Below are positions 12,497-24,700 of a stretch of DNA of 64,000 nucleotides, piece after piece. The notes beneath the pieces were generated by a model that had not been told where the DNA came from, searched no databases, and saw only the letters and a list, made by a program, of their open reading frames with translations. The translations under genes were made by a program, and so were the position numbers. Numbering within the stretch: position 1 is the first letter of the stretch; each line of letters opens with the position of its first letter. The stretch is taken from the NCBI GenBank assembly GCA_026168455.1, contig CM047428.1, positions 17,264,759 to 17,328,758 on the forward strand, in the 5' to 3' direction. The stretch comes from Theocolax elegans. Lineage: Eukaryota; Arthropoda; Insecta; Hymenoptera; Cerocephalidae.

Positions 12497-15400
12497 ATGA
12501 CGCTGGGACCGCAAGAGATAGTGCGATCGGAGGTGGAAGGCGGGCTGTCTGGACCGGCGAATTCCCTGACAGCCGAATCGATAGACTGTGGCTGCGGGCG
12601 CTATCAACTACCACGATTGGCGAAGTTCGCTACACGCCGGATTTTCCTTGCTCTTCTATGTTCTATCGGTGTCCTCCAGGCTGCCGCGCAAGCTTACTTT
12701 TACGTTACCAGCTCGACTGTAGCAAGAAGATTCCAATTCGATCCTTACATCATGGGTATAACTCAATTAAATCTTTATTTTGTTAGATACAAAATATTTT
12801 CTTGCATTACTTACGTAATATTTTCTATTTTTAGAATGGATTTTGTGCATCTCTGATATTGCGTTGGTAGTTGTTGGTGTCACTGTCGCATATTGGGGAG
12901 ATCGATTTCACAGAGCATCGTGGTTAGGTGGAATAACCCTTATACAATGTGTTTCGTATTTTTCATTTCTGATTCCACACCTCTCCCATTGGACCAAAGT
13001 GATCGAGGAACCTACAAATATTACCCACATGTCCATATATGCAGGTGATGTATTTAAAGCATTAGTTAAGCTAAGTGTTAAATGTAACGATATTTGATCG
13101 TTTTGTACTTGGGTGTGATTCCGTTCTCCATTAATTAACATCCAGTTTCATTGCAGAGGAAAGTCCTGATCTTTGTATGGAAATGTCCTCGAGACTAATC
13201 GTGGCGGAGGACCCACCGCATTACGCAACACTCTTTATTTTGATCGTCGTACAGATTGTTACGGCAATGGCCAATGTCGCGTATTACGCCCTAGGTATCT
13301 CTTACTTGGATGATAATACCAAGAGAGTACACGTGGCTGTTTACTTAGGCGTCGTTTTGGCAACGAAAATTCTTGGCAATCTATTGGGATACATTTTGGG
13401 ATGGGGATTTTTACGGTAATTTATTTACTAATATTTTTTTTATTGGAAATTATATTACAATAGTAAATTCTGTTTTCTATTCGTCCGTAGAATAGATGCT
13501 GACGATTTTAGTTCGATAAAATCGTACAGAGATCAAATTGGTGCATGGTGGCTTGGATGGCCAATCCTTGCAGTTCTCCTGGCAATTCCTGCCATTCTAA
13601 TGGCTATATTTCCAAGGAAACTTCCATCAGAGGTAAATGTAAATTGATCTGAAAAACCGATGTAAATTGACCTGAAAAAAGTGTTGTGATTTTAAATTAA
13701 AATTTTTTAGATGGTAGAACAAGCTGCAGCAACGATACTTGATCAATCTGGTACACTAAGAGGATCCCAGAGAATTCCAGTCAAAAAAGTTGGCAATCCA
13801 GACTTTTTCCCGTCCATGTTGAGGCTTCTTACAAATAAAGTGCTGATCTTTAACGTTCTGGCTGCTGCTTTTTTCGTAACGGCTTTGGCTAATTTCATGG
13901 CCAATGAAAATATTTTTCTAGAATCGAGGTTCTACGCTCCACGACCAACAGGAATGTTATTGGGTTTTGGAGATCCCTTACTTTCGCGTGTAGTAACAAG
14001 TAAAATTATTTTCTTTATACGATCACACATATTTTGTGAAATATATTATACAAACTAATTGTTGCAGCAATTATGAAACCACTATTAATTGGCTTGAGCA
14101 TAATAGTAACTGGATTAGTTATAGCCCGCGCCAAGCCCACGGCAAGAACATTAGTTAATTACAGTTTTTCAGTACTCATATTATCAGCTTTGATAATATT
14201 TTGCCTATCTTTCGACAGCTGCGAGAAAGCACCAATTGTCGGTGCTCACAGAGGATCGTAAGTTATCTGGTATTTGCGCGCAAAACATGTATAAATCTGA
14301 TACTGTTTATACTAATGATATCTTTTTATTTCCAAAGAATTTCTCTGGTTAAGTATTGCAACAGAAATTGCCGTTGTTCTCGAGATGCTGATTTTCGCCC
14401 TATATGTGACAGTCGAGGTACTTTTACATTTTACAGTCCATGCCACGCTGGTTGTACATCCGTACAGTTTGAAAATAATATGAAAATATACGAAAATTGC
14501 TCCTGCGTCGAAGATACCACAGGATTAGGAAACAACGAAGCAAGAGATGGACCATGTGGCTCCGATAGTTGTCAAGTTGGATGGTTGATATTCGAGGTAT
14601 TTGAAATATTAGAATCTTAAGTTCAAAAACTTTTTGTACGCATGCAATATATACACGTATATTTAATAAAGATTCTTTTATTTTTAGATACTTACAATTC
14701 TCGTATATGCAGCTGCAGCTTCAACCTTAATAGGTGATTTATTGATAAGTTTGAGGAGCGTCAACCCTCAGGATAAGTCGCTTACAATCGGATACAGCAT
14801 GGCAATATTAGGATTTCTCGCTTACGTCCCTGGTAAAATAGCATACGATGAAATAGCAAAATCTACTTGTATGCATTGGGGTGCTAGCGACCGTGTTTGT
14901 CATTTACACCATTCAAGCAATTTAGGAAATTACTTATCCTTCTTGACAACTGGATTGATTGTCATTAGTGCATTATTTAAAATTGGAGTCTGGTTCTTTT
15001 CCAAAGATGTTGAAATTTACGATCCCGTAGAGGAAGAAGTCCAAGAGCCACGAGAAATGAAAGAAATGTCAAAAACTCAGGCCGAACCATTACTGCAACA
15101 ATCTTCGGGAGCAGATGAATCAGGCAATCAGCGAATAGGTAATAATTACTTATATGATACAGAAATGCTGCTTATACGTTATATGGGCTCGCTATATTCA
15201 TTGTTTGTTAAATATCCCGATAGAAGCTGGAGAAGTCGTAGTGGAACCAGTCGTGGTAATAGAGGATAAGAAATTAGGGAGTAAAGTAAATGGCCCAGTA
15301 ATCGATGTCATAGACGAAGGAGAACCATCGAGATTAAAGTTTGGGCCTCTTGGACCAGGTAACCGCCGAGTAACCAAAAATCAATCTAACGCAAGTATAG

Positions 15401-16200
15401 CAAATACAGGAACGGATGACGAACTAGACAGTTCAGATGGTAGCCAGGGAATAAGAAAAAGTTTGGCTTCACAAGTATCGTATAAACCATTGGAGTTGGA
15501 TTCCGATGATGAGAGTGAATTGAGTGGATCCTTAGCAAGGGCAAAGAAACAATTTTTAAGCAGTACTTTAAACAAACCTTCTAAATGTTCGGAAGATATT
15601 AGACCATCATACAGTAATGTTCGTTTTCCAAATCCTGATAATTACGAAGATCCTAGAGTAGCTAGAAATTCGAAAACCAATAGTCCAAATTTAGCAGCTG
15701 ACGGTTCATCCAAAACCCATAGTTTTGAATATTCAAAAAAACGAAAAGACGATACTCCATTATCAGCGTCAAGGGGAGATTTTAACGAAGTTGGCATTCC
15801 TCTAGTTGAATCATACGAAACCACTATTAAAGGCTCGACGAGTTCACTTCGATCTCCTACAATAATGATGGCGATACATCATTTGGATAGAAATCCTAGT
15901 CGTGAAATACTTGAAGAAGCTAGGTTTATGTACAAACCCTCTAGAAAAACAGATACCGAAGAATTGGAAGAGAATAGAAAATTTCGTTTAGAAAAATTGA
16001 TGCAACCAATGGATTATTCACCACCAGCTGTACGACCACCATCGCGTGACCAAGCTTCTTCAGGTTTTGGAAGTTTGCAAGATATGCGAGAACGATCAAA
16101 ATTACACAGTGAAGTTTCTGATTCTAGAGACAGTTTAAGTTCGAAGTCATCTTCATCCAGACCTCCAAAAAAAGGAGGCCCACTTTGTACAGATTTATAA
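12497..16200 (+). CDS. Organic anion transporting polypeptide (OATP/SLCO) with long C-terminal tail
   Basis: Nine coding exons: 12497-12755, 12835-13044, 13157-13415, 13491-13632, 13711-13999, 14068-14257, 14338-14596, 14688-15138, 15224-16200. All introns are GT-AG and 68-112 bp long. The total is 3,036 bp, an exact multiple of three, giving 1,011 residues. OATPs are twelve-helix plasma-membrane carriers of large amphipathic anions such as steroid conjugates, hormones and xenobiotics. Evidence: a first helix at about 48-70, the superfamily signature GAWWLGW at 260-266, a Kazal-like loop with C457, C461, C463, C473, C485, C489, C504 and C506 (sequon at N503), and later helices to about 640. 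The remaining 370 residues are polar, serine-rich and end in CTDL, a class I PDZ-ligand pattern. First-loop motifs diverge: GDRFHRASW replaces the usual GHRPRW. It might be an Oatp30B-type member because of the tail, but that is tentative. ATG 12497 follows AAAG; a 5' intron with acceptor just before it is possible. Confidence 0.93.
15224..16200 (+). other. Terminal exon encoding the disordered OATP tail and PDZ-ligand motif
   Basis: This single 977-bp exon encodes nearly all of the cytoplasmic tail. It is rich in S, D, E, K and P, with many SxxS and acidic patches and no hydrophobic segment, so it is likely disordered and phosphorylated. It ends PPKKGGPLCTDL. Threonine at -2 and leucine at 0 fit class I PDZ ligands (S/T-X-hydrophobic). 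Known OATPs usually have short tails, but several carry functional C-terminal PDZ ligands that control surface retention. The acceptor at 15223 has a weak pyrimidine tract, and the frame also runs open from 15154, so an alternative start or retained intron cannot be excluded. Confidence 0.8.
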
Positions 16201-16605
16201 AATGACTTGATTACACACATTCAAAGTATTAAATATATGATTTATACTTTTATATACGTATGTACTGCTAGATGATTATTATAGTTTTATACTTATTTTC
16301 TAGATTCTAATTTTTTAGTATACTTCATATTTTTACATAGTATTATATAATCATTCAAATATTATAAAGTTTTGTAACTTAAAATATTCATTTGTATCAA
16401 TTCATTATAAATAATTTATGAACTTGCATAATAACTTCAAAAGTACATTTTAAAAGCAAACATTTATGATCAGTTATTTGACAGTTCCATTGATAATTTT
16501 ATAAATTTTATATATGAGGAAATCCACAAAAAATCTTCCAAATCGTGTTTCCAAAAAATCGAAAAAAATTTTTTCGAGGCACACCTTCCGGACCTCACTT
16601 TTTCT

Positions 16606-17325
16606 TCATCTATAATACATATAATATGTGAAACGAAATTTGAACATGAAAAAAGGCTTGAGACACGCTTTTTTTAAGTTTGAAATTTAAAATTAAAAAA
16701 TCGAAATATGTTTTTTTTTTAAACTTGGATACAACAATCATTTTCTATACAAATAGTTTTTAATGTAATAATATAGTTATTTCATTCTTTATCATCAGAG
16801 TCCAATAAATTAAAAAATATCATGTATAATAGATCCGAAATATACAACTATAATAACATATAAAACTATAAATAATTTTAAAGTACTATGATTGGATCCT
16901 TGTGATCAAAGATAAATGAAATTTTGGAGTAATTGTTGAAATTGGAAAAGATAACTAATAATTAATAAATAATTAAAAGATAATAATTAAATAATAATTA
17001 AAAGATAATTAATTCGGTTTTACAGTCAAAATTATAAATGGATTCTCAAATATATAAAAAAATTTTGTTGTATTTATTATAGTAATATTTTACGTGTTCG
17101 GTTTTTTCATACATTTGGGAACAAGTGTTTAATTTTGAATGTAAAGCAAAATTAATTAAAATTGTAATTGAATAAGATAGTTTATAAAAATTATTTTATA
17201 AACTATTTAAATTTTATTTTATAAACTATTTAAATTTTATTTTAAACTTCAAACTAAAAAAAAGTGTGTCACAAGCCTTTTTTCTCATGTTCATCTTTCA
17301 TTTCAGATATTATATATGTAGTCTC
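16606..17325. mobile_element. Foldback (long-TIR) element, about 720 bp
   Basis: The left arm, about 16606-16695, contains GAACATGAAAAAAGGCTTGA. The right arm, about 17236-17325, contains its near-complement TCACAAGCCTTTTTTCTCAT. The arms pair over about 80-90 bp with scattered mismatches. The centre is AT-rich and non-coding. I did not find a clear target duplication, so the boundaries are approximate. Confidence 0.6.
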
Positions 17326-18015
17326 AATATTTAATTTGCATTTATGGCGAAATAGTTGATGATAGAATAGTAATAAATTATTAGGAATAAGCAAATGTGT
17401 GTGAATACATTTTAATTATGTAATCATTAATTTTAAAAATAATAAAGTTTTGTTTATAAAACTCAGCTGGATATTAGATAGTAAAAATTATTAATAAGCA
17501 AGTCCTACAAGAAACGGATAATATTTTTTTAGTATACTTTACGATGTCAACATTGGTTACATAGAATAAATTGGAAAAATTAAATCAAAGAACGATTTAT
17601 TAAGCGATATTTATTTACATGCATTCATTTATGTAATAACAAATGGGTTGATTTTTAAACAACTTTTGAATAAAGTGTGTATGTAGTTACGCAGGATTCA
17701 AGATAATCCGAATCTACTATACAATTCGACGTATACAATTTTATCTTTATTCTTTTTATGCGCTTCAACGATAAATATGTTATGTATCTAGGGATTCTCA
17801 AATATTTTATATTTTTTTGTATTTGTTACGGAGTCGCAAATATTAATAGTGAATACTGCTATTCAAACTATTCAAAAATATGAAGAAATGTAAAAAAAAA
17901 GTTCACTAATGTACATAAATTCATTCGAAAAATAATTTGATAGCGAAAATTTTTTATACGTCTATACTGTAACAACCTTACTTTAAACTCGAAATTATAT
18001 AAGCGTTCACGGAGA

Positions 18016-18417
18016 TTAAGGGGGTGGCATACCCGGTATGTTACCAACAAAGCAAAAAAAAGATTATTATTACATTTATTTAAAAAATATGCAATTTTAT
18101 ACAAAACCCGAATATAGAAGCACTAGATAATTAAATAATAAGTAATTCCAAAAAGTTCCAGGACAATACAACAAGGACATCCTAAAGAATTTCTGCACTG
18201 AAAATGTACTTACGAATTTTCGTAATTTCAAGGTGCAGAAATTTTTTAGGGTGTCACTGTCATTTTGAACTGGAACGTTGTAGAATGATTTATTATTGAA
18301 TTATCTAATGCTTATGTATTTGAGTTTTGCATAAAATTGCATATTTTTTAAAATAAATGTAATAATTATATTTTTTGCTCGGTCAGTAACCCAGCGGGTA
18401 TGCCACCACCTTTTTAA
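18016..18417. mobile_element. TTAA-flanked palindromic MITE, 402 bp
   Basis: TTAA at 18016-18019 and TTAA at 18414-18417 bound a foldback element. The left end reads TTAAGGGGGTGGCATACCCG. The right end, reverse-complemented, reads TTAAAAAGGTGGTGGCATAC. Complementarity continues inward to a turn near 18200-18230, where CTGCAC and GTGCAG face each other. It sits less than 300 bp from the stop codon of the minus-strand OATP and may lie within its 3' UTR. Confidence 0.75.
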
Positions 18418-18701
18418 TTAATTGAAAAAAATCTATAAAACTAAGGTGAGATGCATAAATTTCATTTATATTGTAAAAATTAATATAATGAATTTCATTG
18501 ACAAATTCATACATTTCACATTTACCATAATTATCTGATAATATTTTCAATCAATTATTTGCACGTATCAGTAAAAAAATGTAGTTTTAGAGTGACGCCG
18601 ATTACTTCGTAACCCGCATAAAGATTCGTGATTTTAATCAAGTTCACTTTTATATATTAGAGTTTGTTAGTAAGAATTTTTAATTATTGGATTCTCGTGT
18701 A

Positions 18702-21700
18702 TCACCGCGTTTCTTCTCCAATGTCTTTTAATTTGACTTCTTCGTCGAAGATTTTCACATCTTTCACGTAATACCATACACCGATATCAAACAACGTGCC
18801 CATAGTAACAAAACCTGTAACATAATTTTAAAAATAATTAAATAATTTAATTTTCAATAGTTATTATTTATTAAAAAAATGTCGAATATTTATTTGAACT
18901 AACTAGCTGCAGTGAAGTTCATAAGATATCTCAATGTCTCGCCGTTGTACAGCCAACAGTTTCCTGTACCGGAACAAGTTTTTCCCCATACAAGACACGT
19001 CTTATCTTCAAAGAATACACAGAAAATTAATTAATGTATTGTTACTAATAAAAATATAAAATGTAAATGAATAACTAACCGAGAATATACCCGAAGAGGA
19101 TTGGTGATGGTATAAAAGCAAAAAGACTCATGATCGTTAAACCAAAGCCCATCGCAACTGTTTTATCCTTTTCTTCAACGCATCTAACTGACACGAGAAA
19201 ATTCGAAGCTCTACCCGTCGCTCCTACAAATTTTAAAAGACATACTACCATCAAAAAGATATAAAATTTATTTAAACAGTCTATAGGGCACGCTCCAGGT
19301 ATCGCTATTCTTGATATAGATGGAACTTGCGTTGTTGGATCGGATTCAGTTTCGAAAGTGGTAAACGTGTCCAATGGAGTTGTATTAATTGTAATTTGTG
19401 TGGTAACTTGAGAACTATTTGGATTGATACAACTACAGTCCGAATAGATTTTCTTCCCGTTACTGTCGATCTGTAATGATACCAAATTTTTTTTACTGAA
19501 TCACATAAGAATATTACTTAACTAAATGTATATATTATTGTATAACGATTTTAATAAACAACTAGGGGGGAACCCCTGCTCGCTACGCTCGCCAACCCCC
19601 AGTTTTTCATGTATAGATCAATTGAAATATCAAGTGATAAATTATAATGTCCGTAATTAATGTAAAATTACCGGAATATCTCAAGATTAGAAGTCTGGGT
19701 TAATATAAAAACAAATAATCAATTTTAAAAATTAATTAGTCTTATATAACTATTTGAAATCATTTCTTTTATTTTTTTTCTAATATTATTATCAAGTTTT
19801 AATTTAAATTTTTTTGCAAATACCCCGAAATACAATTCACGGAATTTTCAAAAATCCAATAATTAATGAAAATAACCCTGAATTTCCGAGAAATTCCGTA
19901 TTTAGTGCAAATACCCCGAATACCTATATAAACTTTTTTCTTTTTTTTTGAGTCTGTGGTAATGACATTTTACGCACAACCGGCAAACTATCCACCCCCT
20001 CGCAAGAGCAGACAGTCCACCGAGTGTGGGACTCAGTAGGAGCAAACTACTAATACCCACTAAATCCACATATCTCTGTTCGCACCGATCCCGGAACTGT
20101 TATTCACATTACTTCAGACTGGGCGGTTGTCCTTGCGTGTCCAAAAAACACATTCATTCTTTTACTCGTACATTCTCGAATCACATTCGCTCAATCTGTC
20201 AGACATCCATCTGCTTTTTTGCTCCGCAGAACATTCACAACGTATGTAGCGATCAATCGCCAGTTGTCCGCGTTCGTCGTCATAAGTCTCGTCACGTTTT
20301 CCGGCGTGATCGCTTCTATGTCCATTTCAAGTCGTTGACGTTGATCTGCCCATCGCCTGCAGGCGAAGAACGTATGATCAGCGTCATCATAGACCCATCC
20401 GCAGTACTTACATTCAGGTGAAGCAAGTCTGCCCATCTTGTGTAGATAGCCGCGGAAGTATCCGTGTCCAGAGAAAAATTGGGTGAGATAGAAATCTACC
20501 TCACCGTGCTTTCTCCCCTTCCACGGAGCAACCGCAGGGATAAGTCTATGTGTCCATCGCGCCTGTTGGGTATTTTTCCACCGTGTTTGCCAGAGTTCCA
20601 TTGTTTTCGTACGTTCGTCGTATATGCGCTTTCGTTCCGTCGCGAGTAGGTCGATCACCTATATAAACTTTAATAAGTACATATATATATATGTATATAT
20701 TTTACTGACACAGCGGCGGCAGCGTAGAAGTTTTTTTAATAATATAGAGAGATACATTTTTTAAATTCATCAAAAAATATTTGATCATTTTAATTTTTGA
20801 ATATCTCTGCTTGTTGTAAGTTTAGTGAAAAAGCGAGAGAGAAAAAAGGTAATCCCGCGGATATCATGGGATACGAGGAAAGGATTATAATTTATTTATA
20901 AAATTAACCTAACTCAGTTATTTTTATTTTTAGGTCGTTACATGTCTGTACTGGTTGAACAGTAGTCCAAGCAAATTAGACTTAAAAAGGTTTCAAAAAT
21001 ATTCTAATAAGTATTTTTTATTATTAAAAGTTCTAAAGAGGGTGACAGGATAATGGGGTATATATTTGCGGTTAGGTACAAACAGTGGAACATTGATTAA
21101 GTTATTCAAGAATGTATGAAAAATAGGTTTATCGCATGGTACAGATCCGTTTCACGATGTGATATTATCCTTGTAAGTTACGTTCGATTTTTTTATTAGT
21201 CTTTTTGAAAAATTGTCAATTTCAGTTATTTAAAATTTTTTAATAATTTTATAATTATTGCTTTTAAATTCTTTTAAATTTTAAAAGATATTTGTATGCT
21301 TCAAATATTTAGTAGTTTTTAATTAATTTTATTTATTAATTAAACAGTTTCAGGAGAATCTAACTTCTATAGCGTACAGATATGTATAGAGATCTGTTTA
21401 GGCTTACTTAACTCCTTAATAGTTGTACTGTAATGAAAAGTTTATTTTTTAACCACAATTTGTTTAAAAACGACCTTGAAAATTAAGGTATCATAGCAAT
21501 TGAAAATTCCATGAAGTACTTTTTTAAATCTAATCTACACGCAGATTATACATTTACTACTACGATTTTTCTGGAAATTTTTAGTTATAATCTAATTGCT
21601 GTATGATGTCCTGGACTAAGTTGATATATTTTTCTATACATTATCTATGTTTATTAATATTAAGAGTAGAAACTTACAGGTACTGTAATATAAGCGTTAA

Positions 21701-24700
21701 ACTTTAGTATCAGATAAAAAATACCAATAAATTTTAGTATTTCATTTAGGTTATTAATGTAAACTATATACTTTGTTATATTAGATCCGTCGATAACAAT
21801 GAAAAGATGTGGAGCGCATGCGAATTGCGTGTTTTTAGCATGCCGGGTATTGTCGATTCGCAAGGGTGAGTAATAGAGAACGAAGTATCGAAGGAGTGCG
21901 GTCACAACATTATTGTACGTATTAATGTGTATAATTGTATCGTTTATTAAATCATTTTCTGTATTTAATCAAACATTATCGTTTTGGATCTGATTTCGTT
22001 CTGGAACCTATTTTCTATAGTAGGATTTGTGACCGACCTACATAAGAATTCCCTCCAAGATTTCCCTTTACGTTATAAAAGTTAGCTTGCTCGCAGCTTC
22101 GGAAAATTCGAATAAGAATTACCACGTTAAACAAAAATTATATGAAAGGTATTAGAATATAAATATTTAGTTTAAGAAGATGTCATACAATCAAAAAATC
22201 AATATGATTCAACTTAAATGTATAATTCTGACGTATTACTATTTGATGTAATAACTAAATAAATAAGCTGACCTGAAGTGATTTGCAGCCCGCATGGCAC
22301 GCCGATATGAAAGTTTGTCCATCTTCGGAGCAAACTGGATTGTAGGTCACGTAATCGCAATGGCATTGTTGATTGCAGGGCATTAGAGTCTTAAGGGTGC
22401 CATCGTCAGAAACAGCAATTTGGTTATCGTTAGCAGCACATCCGAGAAAGGCATAGGAGATCATTCCTACCACTGAAATCATACCGACAATCACGTTCCA
22501 AGCTGCTAGATAACGCGCTTTGGGTTTGTATATGGTAATGATGAGTCCAGATAGAAGAATCCCAAAAGCACTGAAGATGAGACCAACGGTGCCTGTAATG
22601 AGTGAAGATGCCGATGCGCTTTGCTTGTACTGGGTTTCAATGTACTTTGGCATAAAGATCCAGTAGGGCATGTATCCCATAAAGTAGAAGACAGCGGCAA
22701 GGTTATTGTACATAAGTGTGGTATTGGTTAATAGCCGCTTAAACGTCCTCATCATGTCTCCCAGCGATGCTGGCAATTCTGTCTCTGGCGGTGAATCCTT
22801 TATGCTGGCTGCTGACTTGTTTCGAGCCATTATCTTACGTGCTGCTGCACGTGGGAGTGTTTTAGGAAAGAGCGCAAGGATGCTCGCGAATACGAACAAC
22901 AAGATTCCCAAGATTATCCATCCGAGCCACCAAGCTCCTAGCCACCTGTTACAAACAAATCCACAACATTTAATCCTATAATATTTTCAATCAATGCATT
23001 TAGTAATTAAAATAGTAATCAAAAGTGGTCATCCATTATGATTTAATTAATTTGAAACATTACGAAAATCATTGAACTAACTTAATCAAAGAACAATTGG
23101 TAAAGATGACCGCCACAATTATAATTATGTTCAAATAAGCGATCAAGACTTATATATAATCAAAGGTAATTTACTACGATAATAGAACTTTCAATATAAA
23201 TATATGATTATCGTTTAGTGTATCGACAAATATTAGTTATAAAAATAAATTAATTAAGTAGATATTAACATTTAATTGATGATCGTTCACCTCGGATCTT
23301 GTGTTGTAATAGTAGGCGTAAGAGAAGGATTGATGTAAAATTTGAGAGCGAAAGATGCAAGACCATAACCGATCGCTGGACCCAGCATTCTTAAAAAGTA
23401 CGAGAAGCTTATTAACACTGGAGTCTTAGATTTCTGGATGTTGTCGTCCATATAGGAAACACCAAGGGTGTAGTAAAGTGAACCTCCGACACCGGAAACA
23501 AGTTGAGCAATGAAAAGTAACACCTGGGGTGCAAAATTTCCATCAGCTTCTTCACAGTGTCGGTGATTTGTGCGATTCAAACAAAGAAACTTTTTTTGTT
23601 TCTCAGGTATCGTATGTATACTCGAGTTATCCGAAGGCTCTTGCATTTTTGCTCCGTATTCCTTAGTCAATAACAGTGCATCCTCACCTGGTCCGTATAA
23701 AAAGTGTGGCAGCATCGACAGACAGCAAAATAAAACGACCTGCGGGCATAACAAATTTTTATCTATCTCATTATTTGATTTAAATACTCTTTTATATTAT
23801 TATTCGAATATTATTATTGTGTATGTTTATATTGAATTGTGATTAATAATTATATATCTATAACTAAACATACCACTGGAAATTTTAAATCTTTTTACGT
23901 AATAATTAAAAACTGCTTTAATAAATCGTTAAACTCCAAAATCGAAGTTAAATTTTAAACTGTACATAATTGCATTACCATACTAGTATTATATTGTCAT
24001 AGTTGCGAGAAAATTAACGTGAGTATAGTATATTTATTATTACAGTTACATGCAGGTTTCTAAAAATTATAATTCTTTGTTTTATTTATTATTAATTACT
24101 TTTTGTACTTATTAATTAAACTTAGATTATACAGTGACAATTTAGCTTAGAATAAAATAATTAATAACTATTTTTAAATGATAATTGTGATAATACTAAA
24201 ATGAATCAAACATCTTACCGTGTAAATACCAACGGCAATCCATCTGGGTCCTATGACCTTTACCTGCGTAATATGAAAGTACTACGGACACAAGCAGTTG
24301 CGAAATATCATTTCCAACCGTTATGAATCCTGTTGGAAAAACACGCTTATTATCAAGGCAGTTCAACACCTATCGTTTTAATTGGTATATATTTAACGAT
24401 TAATCAATTGAAGCATTCAATTGCTTATTATTAGATTTCATCTAACTTTTAGATACATCTGATTTCAATTTTAAATACCTAGTATAAAGGCTTCTGATTC
24501 AAAACAATGGCATTCTTTCTAAATTCGAAAAGAATGTCAACAACACGTCTAGACGGAAAGTTCTTCAAATCAAGTAAAAACAGAGCCAATTTTTTACGCG
24601 AGATTAAGGACTTGACTTTTTTTAATGTTATGTTTTAATGTTATTATTATTTAAGTTCTTATTACAAATTTCGTTTGTTTTACAAAGATTTAAAAAAACG

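Larger units (their letters stand above)
16201..18701. other. Convergent intergenic region between two OATP genes
   Basis: The first and second transporters converge here, so both 3' UTRs lie in it. An ATTAAA hexamer at 16228-16233 is a possible polyadenylation signal for the plus-strand gene. Two foldback elements occupy much of the rest (about 16606-17325 and 18016-18417). No coding exon is seen. Confidence 0.6.

Noticed and set aside
12472..12786. Alternative plus-strand frame overlapping the first exon of the first OATP
   Set aside because: It is a shadow frame. The frame starting at 12497 matches the OATP N-terminus and splices in phase with eight further exons.
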